From the NCBI GenBank assembly GCA_016859345.1, contig CM029123.1, positions 4,611,501-4,675,500 on the forward strand: DNA of 64,000 bases, given 5' to 3'. Source of the stretch: Istiophorus platypterus (Eukaryota > Chordata > Actinopteri > Istiophoriformes > Istiophoridae). This document shows positions 53,270-64,000 of the stretch, in pieces. The stretch's first letter is position 1. Each line of letters opens with the position of its first letter. The notes beneath the pieces were generated by a model. The model was not told the DNA's origin, made no database searches, and saw only the letters and a list, made by a program, of their open reading frames with translations. A program made the translations under genes and the position numbers.

Positions 53270-54400
53270 ATGGATTAAAAAATCCTATTAAAAAGAAGAG
53301 AATGTTGCTAAAATTGAAATGGGAGGGAGGGGATATCATTTTCCTCCAAGAAACCCATTTATCAAAACACTAATGCTCAAATGTAGAACAACTTGCTACT
53401 GCTCAGGTGTTTTCCAATTCTTATCGCTCTGCAAAAAGAGGGAATGCACTATGCACTTTTTTATGATGGGACAATTATTACTGATAAAGGTGAGAGATAT
53501 AAGGTATATTACATATATGTAAATTACAAGAAACAGAAATGATGTTGTTAAACATATACAACCCACCAGAACAAGGACTAGAAATAATGACGAACTTGAT
53601 AGAACTGATTACTTAATAATTGGTGAAGATTTAACCTGACCATGTCAACCTGCCCTCTAGAAATGACATTTATATACAAATAATCTGCAACAGAAAATAT
53701 GTTTGGTAAGAGAATGAAATCAGGTTCAGATTAAGTTTTCTATTACTGTACTGAGGAAATGATGGTATTGTACGTTCTTTGGCAAGTCACAAATAAACCA
53801 ATGCTCAATGTATGTTTAAAATTCTGACAAAAGGTTGTGGTCTGGTTTAATACAGAAAGGGTTTGTTACCTGAACCTAAAAAACAATGAGACTGGGGAAT
53901 GATCTCCAATCTCTGGTGTGACAGCTGAGACTTGTAAGGCTGGCGTCCACCCCAACCACCTGGGGGACACAACCACTATTAATAAATTCAGCAAAGCAAA
54001 AGAAAAATATATATATATATATTACATACTAGTATACAAATGTTATTTCAAGGACACATGGTTGGATTATGGATCCTATGGTTAGACTGGCAATATAACA
54101 TAAAAAACAAATCAGAGAAGAGAGGAGAAGACGTCAGTAATGTTAGAGACAACCAAAGTAGACTTAGACATCACAGATGTTTGGAGAAATTTACATGCCC
54201 ATGAAAAAGATGACAAGAAACGTATTATTCAAAAGCCCATATTTTATTTTTTTAAACAATGCTCCACTGGCAAAATAGAGTATCAGACCACTTAGCCATC
54301 CAGGCCCCAGCTAACCTACACTTAGGAACTCTGTTTTCATGGTAACAGTCAGTGATTCCAGCTGATCAATGGATCAAAATAAAAAAGGAAATTAAAAAAA
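53270..54400 (+). mobile_element. L1-clade LINE relic, ORF2 endonuclease region
   Basis: Broken reading frames match the layout of an L1-type apurinic endonuclease. NGLKNPIKKKRMLLKLK precedes GGDIIFLQETHLSKH (53325 onward), which holds the LQETH motif with the metal-binding Glu. Then come a SNSYRSAKRGNA-like segment, DGTIITDKGERYK, LNIYNPPEQGLE, IIGEDLT in place of the usual GGDLN/GGDFN, and near 54170 DITDVWRNLHAHEK, corresponding to the DVWR motif of fish L1 and Tx1-like elements. Many stops and frameshifts show it is dead. A short unrelated stretch at about 53860-54020, with an AT repeat, interrupts it. The reverse transcriptase part is not seen in the window. Confidence 0.7.
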
Positions 54401-54405
54401 TAAAT

Positions 54406-54438
<33 letters not shown>

Positions 54439-54470
54439 ATATATAAATATATATCTATATATATATGGTT
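54395..54470 (+). repeat. A-rich then AT-rich low-complexity tract
   Basis: AAAT units pass into a run of about 22 A residues and then ATAT-type sequence. It follows the L1 relic but is too far from an intact 3' end to be called its tail. Confidence 0.8.
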
Positions 54471-55584
54471 TTCTACAATGCTGTGGACCAAGAAATGAGT
54501 GGAGATTGAGAGTTTAGAGGTGGCGATAACAGCATGGGAATATATGACATTGTTAGTTGTTTTCACTTGCCCCGGGAGACTATCCTGAGTCTGACTGACG
54601 AGTTAGCAGAAGTAATGAGTCCTGCCATATTGAAAAACCACAGAATGTCAGCTGTGCTACTGGTCTGCACTGCAAAGTGATTTTATGCCAAAACGAGGAC
54701 TTTTCTGTGAATTTTCCCAGACAAATGTCCGTGGTAGTCCTGACTATATCCAAAAGGCAAACATTTTCTGTGGACTGATCGAACTTTTGCACTTTTAAAA
54801 CATCAGCTATGTTTTTAAGTTTGAAAGAAGCTTTAATTTACCCAGAAATCACAGAAAATTAATCCTACTTAAGAGAGTAACAGAATATATGAATTTGTCT
54901 AGTTGATGAATTTAGACATCTACCTAAAGTCTGACTAGTTGGAATCAGCATTCATTTTTTTTTGTCTCTTCTCTTTGAGTCTGGAAAATATTTTCTGCAT
55001 TGCCACTAGCTTTTTAAGAAAAATTCAAAAGCTTTACTTATTAGCAGAAAGTAGTTTTTATCCGAGACAATTTTTTGGGAAGCACATGTGTTTTGTTCTG
55101 CCATGACCAATGAAAAGTCTGCAGAATAAAAGACATCATTTTGGTCTGAAGTAACAAAATGACATATGAACCTGTACATAACTCAAATAATGGCAGGGTT
55201 AGCAACCAAAACATACCGAATAATGTACAAGATTCAGGAAGACAAAAATAAAATTCAAATAGAGCTCTGAATTTTATTTCTCAATATCAGTCTCACATCT
55301 GCACTGTTGTGTTTTTTGTCTCTTCAGGAATTTTACAATTACTTTTCAAGCCCAGATTCACTTTGCTACTCTCTCACCGGGAACAAAGTAAAGGTCTAAT
55401 GCTCGAGGAACCTGTACAGTGTGTATTTAATGCTATATTAGGAAATAAGTTGATCAGTTCTGTGTCCATTAACAATTTCCTCACCAGCAACAAATCGTAC
55501 TGTGAATCAGGGATTAACCTTTGACGTAATGTGAAATCAGTGATAAACCATTCCTAACCTCCATCTTCTCCTCTTCTTCTTCAG

Positions 55585-55706
55585 AGACACAAGAGTGCTT
55601 TATATGCAGGGATGTTGAACTTCAAGCCAGTGACCCACTAAGGAATTTCTGTGACTGCAAGAATTTACTTGCCCATCACGTTTGTCTGTCCACATGGATC
55701 CAGAGG
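55585..55706 (+). CDS. Internal coding exon: first part of a RING-CH (MARCH-like) zinc finger
   Basis: The exon follows a strong acceptor (long C/T tract, then TTCTTCTTCAG) and ends at a good donor, AGG|GTAAGA. It is 122 nt long; the first two bases complete a split codon and it ends in phase 0. Only this frame is open; the other two have stops. The 40 complete codons encode C4-x2-C7-x14-C22-x-C24-x5-H30-x2-C33, then a LSTWIQR stretch. This is the first zinc-binding part of a C4HC3 RING-CH finger, with the W of the E2-binding groove. The C24-to-H30 spacing of five is shorter than the usual seven. RING-CH fingers are E3 ubiquitin ligase modules in MARCH proteins, most of them membrane proteins; that role is inferred here. 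The last Cys pair lies in the exon at 61164. The gene could not be named, and the upstream coding exon is not identified with confidence. Confidence 0.85.
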
Positions 55707-57493
55707 GTAAGAAAGACTTTCCATGTAGGGAACCTTGATATTTTGAATTTCTGGCTGTTTTTCGTCATCAGCAATTTGTCAAAATGTGAAGGGGGAAAAT
55801 GTCTGTGTTAGATTTCTAACAGTGAATAAATGTGTTTGGCATGTGAGCATTCCTTATTGAGACAAAATGTTGCTGTTTGCCTCAAGGTAATGAGCTCCCT
55901 TTCAAATAGCAATACCAATTAGTTTTAATGAGGGTTGCTAACAATGAAAACACGTCATCATTATACAGTTGAAACACAGAGGCTGAAACCGTGAGAGGTG
56001 CCTCATAATGGACTGGCAGAAATCCAGAAAGCTATCATGCACCTGACACTTGTCACCTGCTGCAAAATAACTCATTAACATCTGTAGTCCTTCTTGAACT
56101 AGTAGTAGCACTGATGTTGGGGTCACTTCAGAGATGTTTTTGCACTGCACCCTCCCAAAAGATCAGTAATACAGTTCTCTCAGTTGGTAAAATGTATATT
56201 TCTGTAGGTGGAATGCATTTCTGTCTGTGCAGTCACGTCAGTTATTGTTGATCATGCTAAATACTCTTGAACCATTAATTCCCTGCAGCTGCCGCTGCTT
56301 CCAGAATACGAAAAAATGTATAATTACCTCTGTATACTCAAGTATTTTTATCAGCAATAAAAAGCAAAAGCTAAATGTGTACATTAAGGTGGTGTGTTGA
56401 TGTGGAAATGTAAATTTAAATACAGATTTTAACACTTCAGTTGCAATTTTTTAACATAATAAACTCCCTCTGTATGGACAAGTACACTCTATTAATAAAC
56501 TATTCATTTTTACATGATGTTATCACTGGTGAGCTGCCTCAAAGGGCATCATAACAATCCCATTATGATGCAACAAGTAACGGTTGTAAGCACTGAGTAT
56601 CGTATCATACAACAGGCCGAAAGTCTACACAGGACTGTGTAATGTAAAAAAACATGACTCCAAATTAATGCTGTGGCTTCATGTCTGCAGGAGCCATATC
56701 ATATACAGTCTATCAAATGTATGTTCTTTTAAGCTTGTTCTTCTCCCATGTTACTGAAGTTGCAGATTTTAGTATGTGGTTTGATTGCTATGATTAAATT
56801 GTTTACTATTCAATAGTAAAGTTAACCAATTTTACATGTATAGGTCAGTTACCTGTAATGGGAGGATCTAACCACCCTGAGAAAACACTTGTAAAATATT
56901 TTGTTGTGCTTTTAGAGGGTAATCTGAGCTTGTTCTTAGAGATTCCATATTTATTAAAACAAAAGCCTGGGGGCATGGAGTTTCAAAATAAGGGCATTTA
57001 CCAGGTAGAGAGGGTTCAACAAAGAGACTGTCAAGTTGCACTATGGGAAATGTACGCTGTAGTGTTTGGGGAGCTTGATCCATTTTAGGGACTTATAGCC
57101 AAGATATTTCAGAATCTGCTGAAGAGATTTTGACCATTATGTTGTAAATCTCTGCCTTTTAAGTCAACCAGCTTTATGGAAACTGAGATATTTAATCGCT
57201 CGTGTACTGCTTTGACTAGAGTACTAGAGTACCAAAGAGCAGATAAACTGAAAATTCCTTCGGTCTATGTCACTTATGCACTTTAACACTATACTATATG
57301 TGCAGTTATGGTTTTTCAGAATGCCTGATCAGGGTAGGGAGCCCCTTTCCCTTTTACGGAACAGAAATCAGCAATTGACCCGTCACTTTTGGTCTGATAG
57401 CCATCTCTGGACTACACTATATTTGCAGTTATGATTTTTCAGAATGTCTGCTTCTAAATGAGGAGCACAAGGAAGGAAACTCTAAGTAATAAC

Positions 57494-57581
<88 letters not shown>
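57494..57581 (+). repeat. (GATA)22 microsatellite, first copy
   Basis: Uninterrupted ATAG/GATA tetranucleotide run of about 88 bp inside block X of the tandem duplication. Confidence 0.95.
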
Positions 57582-57582
<1 letters not shown>

Positions 57583-58043
57583 CTTTATTGACCCCATGCA
57601 GGAATTGGTCACAACATCTAGATCTAGTTCTGTATCAGAATATACAGCATTTGTATTTTGCTGTATACTGCATTTTGCATAATGTATAAATAAGTTAATT
57701 AATAGTTATTATCACATACAGAGATCATGTATTAATCATAGAAAAATGTGTGTTTGCTGTTGAAACATTTGCTGTTGTGCTGTCCAATCCTGTGAGCTCA
57801 GATAGTCTACAAGTGGTAGACACCATGCTACAGCAGACCTTTCATCTGCACCTCCCAGCTGTCACAGTGAAGAGCCACTTCCATTAAGTGTGTGTCTTCC
57901 CACTATACAATTATATACAGACACACACGCTCAGGCTCATGAAGCAGGCATGCCCACACACACACACACACAGGCACAGTGAACCTCTCCTGTGGGCGTG
58001 TGCTGATGCTACAAGACTACTTTAGTTTTTGTGTGTGAAAGAA

Positions 58044-58081
58044 GCAGACAGAGAGAGAGAGAGAGACAGAGTGAGAGAGAC

Positions 58082-58112
<31 letters not shown>

Positions 58113-58138
58113 GAGAGAGAGAGAGAGAGAGAGGGAGA
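58044..58138 (+). repeat. GA/CAGA-rich simple repeat, first copy
   Basis: Purine-rich (GAGA)n with (CAGA)n interruptions near the end of block X; a matching copy is at about 58876-58971. A reading frame on the minus strand over the second copy is only Leu/Ser simple-repeat translation. Confidence 0.9.
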
Positions 58139-58324
58139 GCATGCGACCTTTTAGAGTGCTCAGGGTAGGGAGCCCCTTTCCCTTTTACGGAACAGAAATC
58201 AGCAATTGACCTGTCACTTTTGGTCTGATAGCCATCTCTGGACTACACTATATTTGCAGTTATGATTTTTCAGAATGTCTGCTTCTAAATGAGGAGCACA
58301 AGGAAGGAAACTCTAAGTAATAAC

Positions 58325-58416
<92 letters not shown>
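58325..58416 (+). repeat. (GATA)23 microsatellite, second copy
   Basis: Same tetranucleotide run as at 57494, one unit longer (about 92 bp), in the second copy of block X. Confidence 0.95.
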
Positions 58417-58417
<1 letters not shown>

Positions 58418-58875
58418 CTTTATTGACCCCATGCAGGAATTGGTCACAACATCTAGATCTAGTTCTGTATCAGAATATACAGCATTTGTATTTTGCTGTA
58501 TACTGCATTTTGCATAATGTATAAATAAGTTAATTAATAGTTATTATCACATACAGAGATCATGTATTAATCATAGAAAAATGTGTGTTTGCTGTTGAAA
58601 CATTTGCTGTTGTGCTGTCCAATCCTGTGAGCTCAGATAGTCTACAAGTGGTAGACACCATGCTACAGCAGACCTTTCATCTGCACCTCCCAGCTGTCAC
58701 AGTGAAGAGCCACTTCCATTAAGTGTGTGTCTTCCCACTATACAATTATATACAGACACACACGCTCAGGCTCATGAAGCAGGCATGCCCACACACACAC
58801 ACACAGGCACAGTGAACCTCTCCTGTGGGCGTGTGCTGATGCTACAAGACTACTTTAGTTTTTGTGTGTGAAAGA

Positions 58876-58914
58876 AGCAGACAGAGAGAGAGAGAGAGAC
58901 AGAGTGAGAGAGAC

Positions 58915-58945
<31 letters not shown>

Positions 58946-58971
58946 GAGAGAGAGAGAGAGAGAGAGGGAGA
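58876..58971 (+). repeat. GA/CAGA-rich simple repeat, second copy
   Basis: Second copy of the purine-rich repeat at the end of block X. Confidence 0.9.
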
Positions 58972-59075
58972 GCATGCGACCTTTTAGAGTGCTCAGGGTA
59001 GGGAGCCCCTTTCCCTTTTACGGAACAGAAATCAGCAATTGACCTGTCACTTTTGGTCTGATAGCCATCTCTGGA

Positions 59076-61163
59076 AAGCAGGTCATGCACATATGTCTAA
59101 AGTGCCTCTTAACCGCATTTTATGAAGCCAGAAAATGTAATCCAATAATGATTTGACTTGCGAGAGAGAGAGCGAGAGAGAGAGAGCCAGCCAGCTGGGA
59201 GTGATAGCATGCACTGTTACCACTCCTAAAGGCAGCTTCAACAAAAAAAGGGGCAAATTCCAAGTCCTTATTTAATTTCACCCACAACAGTATGACACAG
59301 ATGTTGTCACTAAACAGCGGCCAGGCTGAATTAAAACACAACAAAACATCGCTGGCATTCATTGCCACAACTGTTGATACATACTTCAGCATGTTCACAG
59401 CAGACGAACATCTGAATGATCATCATCTGCGCTGAGGCAACCCATACGCTATCTGTTTTTAGAGTGCCTCATTTGTGCCCCCCCCATGCTTCCCCATTCA
59501 GATTCCCAAAGACAAATAGCATGGCACAAAACTAATTAGTAACCAGGAACTAGTTAGGAGATGCCCTTTGAAAAACATGTCCTTAGGCAGGATTTAAATA
59601 TAGGACAGAGTCAGTGACTGAGTGTGCCTAGGAGATCCCGGCCTCCAGGCGCGGCAGCACTTTGACCCCTGACCCTCATTATAGGGAGTGCATTCCTAGA
59701 GGGGTGAAACCCCTCGCAGCACAAAGTACAAGGGCATGAGAGGACTGTATGGCTCGTACCACACCAGCTGAAGCCGGCCTGGTATGTCTCACTGCCCATT
59801 CCAACAACAGGCTTGAGAAAATACAGACCGGATGCAAGCTTTTGGGTAGTAATGGTATACACTCACTATCCCGACAGATAAATACATTTTTTTTCGTTTT
59901 TACACATCTGGTTTCACTCTATTAAAGTAAATGGGAATGGCATTCTACATTTCAGTATTTGTAATCCCATCCATCTGAAATAGAATCCATAGTGGTTAGA
60001 GGAAAAAAGAGAAGTGAAAATGGGAGCAATGAAAATGCTAACAAGTCGGTAGCTAAACGTAGCATTGATTCAGTAGAGTGAGGTACTGACCAAGATGTGA
60101 ACAGATGAAAAATATAATGAGAGGATGAGCTTACACACTGAAGTGCATTAAATATGCTTCTCATATGAGATATTTGTGTGTTTTTGTCTGTGTTTATGTC
60201 ACCACTCGTGCCCTTGACTTTGTTTACATGCCTATATATCCCTTTAGTTTCGCACACACACACATACACACACACACACACACTTACCCTGTCTCTCTCT
60301 CATGGGTTGATAATTCCCATCATTGCAAACAGACTTGGTTTACATTCATTAGTTCAACACTCATAGCAATCAGGCCACAGTGCCAGGGGCAATGGTCCTC
60401 TTTATAAAATCACATTGCCTAATAGCAGTGTTCTATAATTATATCCCATTAACATCTTTCAAAATACGCTCCTACATGCCATGCATATTAGCAGTGGATT
60501 TGGCACTTAGTGTTTATACAAATGCGTTTCTTGTTATTAGCATCTTCAGTTAGTTAGCACCAGCTTGAAGATTATTGCCAGCACATTATTTTTGTTCCAT
60601 GTGATGTCCTGTCATGTGAAGTGGTACATTTAGTGTAGCCATTTAAACATCATCTACTTATGTATGTTCAGCTATTAATTACTATTCAGTACTGTACCTG
60701 ACAAGCAAAGGAAAACAACACTGGACAAAACAAAGTAACAAAATAGAAAAAAAAAAGTGAAATGTTGCTATGTTTTGTTTTGCTGCATTTCTGTAATGTT
60801 GTGTTTTATGCTTTGTTTCTGTGTTTTCTGAAATGTGATTGAATTTTTCCTGTTTTGTTCTTTTTTCTAAAGGGTTGTGATTTTTTTTATTGTGTTTTGT
60901 CCAATGTTATCGTGTTCAGCACCTCAGGGCCACTGTATTTATACAGGTTTGTAGCGATGTAATTAAATTAGAATTATCATTCATAATGCACCTCCCGCTA
61001 AAAATTAAATCACTTTTTCCAAACAAACATAATTAGTTTATTGATCAAAAAAACAACAAATGATTTCTCACTCATGCATGTCATTTTGCACTAAGTCCAG
61101 CTTTAGATCTTTTGTTCTGATGGATCATAGTCACTAAAATTACTTTAAAATATTTCCTTACAG
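59076..61163 (+). other. Intron of the RING-CH gene, right part
   Basis: A GAGA-type run at about 59161-59187, a CA repeat at 60252, and AT-rich DNA leading to the acceptor at 61161-61163. No further exon is recognised. Confidence 0.6.
60252..60283 (+). repeat. (CA)n microsatellite, one interruption
   Basis: CA run broken once by ATA; overlapping short ORFs are repeat translations. Confidence 0.9.
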
Positions 61164-61211
61164 GGATGTGGAAGTGAAGACAGGCTGCGATGCATCATCT
61201 GCAAAGCCAAG
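61164..61211 (+). CDS. Internal coding exon: end of the RING-CH zinc finger
   Basis: This 48 nt exon has an acceptor TATTTCCTTACAG and a consensus donor AAG|GTAAGT. It is phase 0 to phase 0, so it joins the exon ending at 55706 without any frame change. It encodes GCGSEDRLRCIICKAK, giving the C-x2-C pair that closes the finger. In the joined product the spacing between the HxxC Cys and this pair is 16 residues, inside the usual 11-25 range for RING-CH. The two exons are separated by a 5.5 kb intron that contains a recent tandem duplication with microsatellites. Independent support comes from domain completion, phase and both splice sites. In MARCH proteins the chain would continue into an aromatic residue and transmembrane helices; that part is not seen with confidence here. 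Confidence 0.82.
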
Positions 61212-61506
61212 GTAAGTGCATTGATCTGTGCAAGTTTTGAGAGCAGGTATTATAAAAATTCAATGAGGTATTTGATGATGTCTCATTCTTTTAATCTTAC
61301 TGTGTGAAATGTAGGTAGCGAGCATTTAAACAAACACCGTTTAAGTCATTAAACAGTGGCTGCATCTCACAAAGCAGATTTAAGCAGAGCAGATCCATAA
61401 TACTAATGAGCAATCAGGTCTTTGTTTTGCTCTGTGATTTAGCTGATTTGCCAGCAGTTGTGTTGCTTATGAGATGTAAGCTGTCTTTTATTCCTTATTA
61501 TTGCAG

Positions 61507-61611
61507 CAGGAGACTCACTGTGGAAAAGGAGGGAGAAACATTATAATATTTGGCAAAGGATACAAGCCATATAATGACAAAATCTGTATTCATTTCATGA
61601 GCAGAAATTAA
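61507..61611 (+). CDS. Candidate alternative terminal exon (weak)
   Basis: Following TTATTCCTTATTATTGCAG there is a 34-codon open frame in phase 0, compatible with the exon ending at 61211 and ending at TAA 61609-61611. The predicted peptide (QETHCGKGGRNIIIFGKG and onward) matches nothing I recognise. It is short enough to arise by chance. It is listed because acceptor, phase and stop are all coherent. Confidence 0.15.
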   Translation, partial: QETHCGKGGRNIIIFGKGYKPYNDKICIHFMSRN

Positions 61612-62158
61612 TCACGCTTTCCTGTGCTACATTCCTAATGCAAATTTTACGTCAACACATTGTGTCTTGTGTTTGTGCGCTTATTCGTATGAAATGGTGG
61701 AGCTGATGTGTCATCACAGATGGGGTTGCATACTGGATTGGGTGGCCACATTACTAACCATCTCAGATTAGGAAGTATACTGTTGATGTGTTGTATGTAT
61801 TCATGCTTGCACCAAGGGTCAAAGCATCACAAGCTGTCTACTGAGTGTTTTATTCATTGTTTGCTCTACAGCAACGGGTTGAAAATGTGATCCTTACTGT
61901 CTGTTCTTGAGTGTATGTACGAGGGGGATCGACTCTGGGGTAGAAAATGTCACAGTAACTCTGACGACGACCTTTCAAGATTTTAAGATATTTTAAACAT
62001 GAAATCATGCACACACAGAGATACACACACTGATGAACGTTCAATGCAACGTTTAGTCCGTGGGTAGTGTTCACTGATTTTTTATTCATCTAGGAATTTG
62101 TCTCCTTTTGGGGTCAAAGAACAGCTGGCCCTGAGTGTGATGTTGTTTTCTTTTATAG

Positions 62159-62239
62159 AAGACAGCATGTCTCTATTTCATACAGCTGGAGTTTGTTACC
62201 AACGGAGTGAAGAAGATTATGATATTAAAGTCGAACTGA
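62159..62239 (+). CDS. Candidate alternative terminal exon (weak)
   Basis: An acceptor-like TGTTTTCTTTTATAG precedes a short phase-0 open frame (KTACLYFIQLEFVTNG and onward) ending at a TGA after about 26 codons. It is compatible in phase with the exon at 61164, but has no recognisable domain and could easily be chance. Confidence 0.12.
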   Translation, partial: KTACLYFIQLEFVTNGVKKIMILKSN

Positions 62240-63569
62240 ACTCTTCTCAGCTTTTGTAATGAAATATAAATTATAATGATACCGTGGGCACTAGGCATAT
62301 TTTTTCATTTTTCTAAAGTGGATAGAGTCATTTTTGCCCATATTTGCAGAAATGGCATTTAAGATTCAAACCTTTGGGTGGGTGTTTGCCTTGGCAGCAG
62401 CTGACTGACATTTTGGAGCCGGGGTTGCTAGGAGACATACTTTCATGGTTTGCACTCAATGGAGAACGTCATAATCATATATCAAATGGAACTGAAACAA
62501 ACCCACATTGTGCTGTTTATCAGTTGTTTGTCATTTAAGATGCAAGCCCCTCAGTATCTGGGAGGACCCGTCATGCCGTGAAGTTTTCTGCTACATAGCT
62601 AGGGTTATTTGTTTGTTAGTTTCCATTTTCTTACTAGTTAAACTAGCCTCCACTGCTATGTCCTGTTACATTTCATTGATGTTATTTTGACACTTGTTGT
62701 GTCACTGGCTGCTCCCACACAATTTATGCTTCTGCGTCGAACCTATGCCGTTCCTATGGGATAGCCCTGTAGTGTTATGTTTGTCCTGCTTTCCATAAAG
62801 TTTGGAGTTTGACTAGATTTAGCTGTAACCCATGCCGAGTCACTGGCATGCTTTCAGTGTTGTATAAATTACACATTATAGAAAGGAAGTGTGTCTAGCT
62901 AGCATCAGCTGTCTCTTTTTTCAAGGCCTCAGGTGCGGTGATGATTAATGACCAGACTGTCAAAATTCACAGCAACTTGACCTCAGCCCCCAGTATGTTA
63001 CACTGTGTTTCAAATCAAAAGATGGTGAAACATGTGCAGTTCCTGTGTAGCTGTTGGAATATATTGATGAATTATTGGAAATTAAAAAATTAACTATTTT
63101 AGTGCCCACTGATAAATGTATTGCACTAATCAAATTACAGTACCATCACCTCCTGGAAAACACTGATGAGGGTGCTGTGATTGCAGAAGATACAGAAAAC
63201 ATAAATGTATCAATTTTGGTGATTACAAATTTGTAAAAACAAACTGGATATACTTTACTCTGTTTTCTCAGCAAAAAGGAATTTTAATTTCAGTTCAACA
63301 TTAAGCCCAAAGCGTCCCAAAGAATCCTGCATTATTATACTGTATCCAACTAACCTGCATTAGTTCAGTGCTAAGATAACCTTTAATTATTATGTGCCAT
63401 TGTTTACTGATTTTCTGTACAAAATGAGGTCCCATGATATATGTAGAGAGGCTGTGGAAACACTACCAGAAGCTGTTACTCCAACCTGCAAAATCTCAAC
63501 TGAATGTAATAATGTAAGTCAGTGTTACTTAAATGGAAGCCATTTTCATTTTTTTCTTTTCCCTGACAG

Positions 63570-63725
63570 TATTTGGCTGCAGGCAAACATGGTCTTAGGC
63601 GTTACAAACATCTCTGCTCTTCTTTTACCAATGATGGGACATTTCTTGCACTTTTGAAGCATCTCCAACTGACTGTTGCACTTGACTTTGTCCATTACAC
63701 CTATGGCATCTTCATCAATCATTAA
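63570..63725 (+). CDS. Candidate terminal exon of the RING-CH gene (uncertain)
   Basis: A very strong acceptor (a 20-base pyrimidine-rich tract, then CCCTGACAG) precedes an open frame of 51 codons in phase 0, the phase the exon at 61164 requires. It starts with Tyr directly after the KAK of the RING-CH end, as is common after the last Cys pair in RING-CH proteins. It includes a moderately hydrophobic stretch (TFLALLKHLQLTVALDFVHY) and ends at TAA 63723-63725. No clear donor is present before the stop, so it would be a last exon. No homology is recognised and it may be intronic noise. Weaker alternatives are at 61507 and 62159, and the true next exon may lie beyond the window. Confidence 0.3.
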   Translation, partial: YLAAGKHGLRRYKHLCSSFTNDGTFLALLKHLQLTVALDFVHYTYGIFINH

Positions 63726-64000
63726 TGGCAAGCAGCAAATATCTAAGAGACATCCAACTGCTAGACCAAACGACCACGAACAGGGGTTAGTGACAGGACT
63801 GGTAATTGCTGCAAGTGGCAACTGTGCCCTTTAGAGAATGATTGTTGGGAAGCCTCTACTGTATATTGATATGAACTTGGGTACGGTAAGTTAATGCATC
63901 AGTTTAATAACATTTTAATGTCAGCAGTGGCACGCCCATTTAAGATTTGTCCACAGAGACATGTATATATACATCAGCAGTGACTGTAATGATGATAGCG

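Larger units (their letters stand above)
57330..59075. repeat. Tandem duplication R-X-R-X-R with microsatellites
   Basis: An 82 bp block R (CAGGGTAGGGAGCCCCTTTC to CTCTGGA) occurs at 57330-57411, 58161-58242 and 58994-59075, with a ~750 bp block X between each pair. Unit lengths are 831 and 833 bp. The two-base difference is explained by one extra GATA unit in the second copy and one fewer CA unit. Otherwise I saw a single substitution in R (CCCGTCAC in the first copy, CCTGTCAC in the second and third). A diverged partial copy of the start of X (57286-57329) lies before the first R. The array sits in the intron between the two RING-CH exons. Confidence 0.9.

Noticed and set aside
57494..58416. 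Regular spaced repeats that might suggest a CRISPR array
   Set aside because: They are GATA microsatellites in a tandem duplication with no spacer structure, in a vertebrate genome.
58842..59090. 82-codon minus-strand ORF rich in Ser/Leu
   Set aside because: Translation of the GA-rich simple repeat.
63546..63821. 91-codon ORF on the minus strand
   Set aside because: It overlaps the candidate + strand exon and its strong pyrimidine-tract acceptor; no recognisable domain.

Overview
This is a 64 kb piece of vertebrate nuclear DNA, most likely from a teleost fish. It is AT-rich and intron-like, with no compact operons and no long open reading frames (the longest is 149 codons and is unassigned). 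It is full of microsatellites. Its recognisable repeats are of teleost type: a tRNA-derived SINE with the fish 'AGCGCTTT...CTAGAAAAGCGC' body, an L2/CR1-clade LINE fragment, an L1-clade endonuclease relic, and small inverted-repeat elements.

Only two protein-coding exons are well supported. Both are on the + strand near the right end: 55585-55706 and 61164-61211. They are joined in matching phase across a 5.5 kb intron and together encode a complete C4HC3 RING-CH (RINGv, MARCH-like) zinc finger. The gene could not be named. Several weaker candidate exons (515-554, 6061-6126, 11252-11363 upstream; 61507-61611, 62159-62239, 63570-63725 downstream) are compatible in phase with this gene but lack homology support. 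Much of the window would then be its introns.

Layout by region. 1-13.1 kb: intron-like DNA with a degenerate SINE head, a short foldback element and three weak exon candidates. 13.1-16.1 kb: an inverted-repeat element whose ~195 bp interior is an almost exact inverted copy of DNA 2.7 kb downstream, which looks like sequence capture by a MITE. 16-34 kb: mostly unique AT-rich DNA with one tRNA-SINE at 19.5 kb and several stretches that read like conserved non-coding elements. 34.1-34.7 kb: an L2-type LINE relic holding a foldback insertion. 35-51 kb: unique DNA plus a hAT-like MITE at 46.1 kb. 51.7-52.8 kb: a decayed coiled-coil gene copy with frameshifts and a polyadenylation signal. 53.2-54.4 kb: an L1-type endonuclease relic. 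55.6-61.2 kb: the RING-CH exons, with a recent tandem duplication (two ~832 bp units plus an 82 bp third partial copy, carrying GATA, CA and GA microsatellites) in the intron between them. 61-64 kb: intron or 3' region with candidate terminal exons.

No rRNA, tRNA gene, CRISPR array or bacterial-type system was seen. The items most worth following up are the unnamed split RING-CH gene, the MITE capture event and the R-X-R-X-R tandem duplication.
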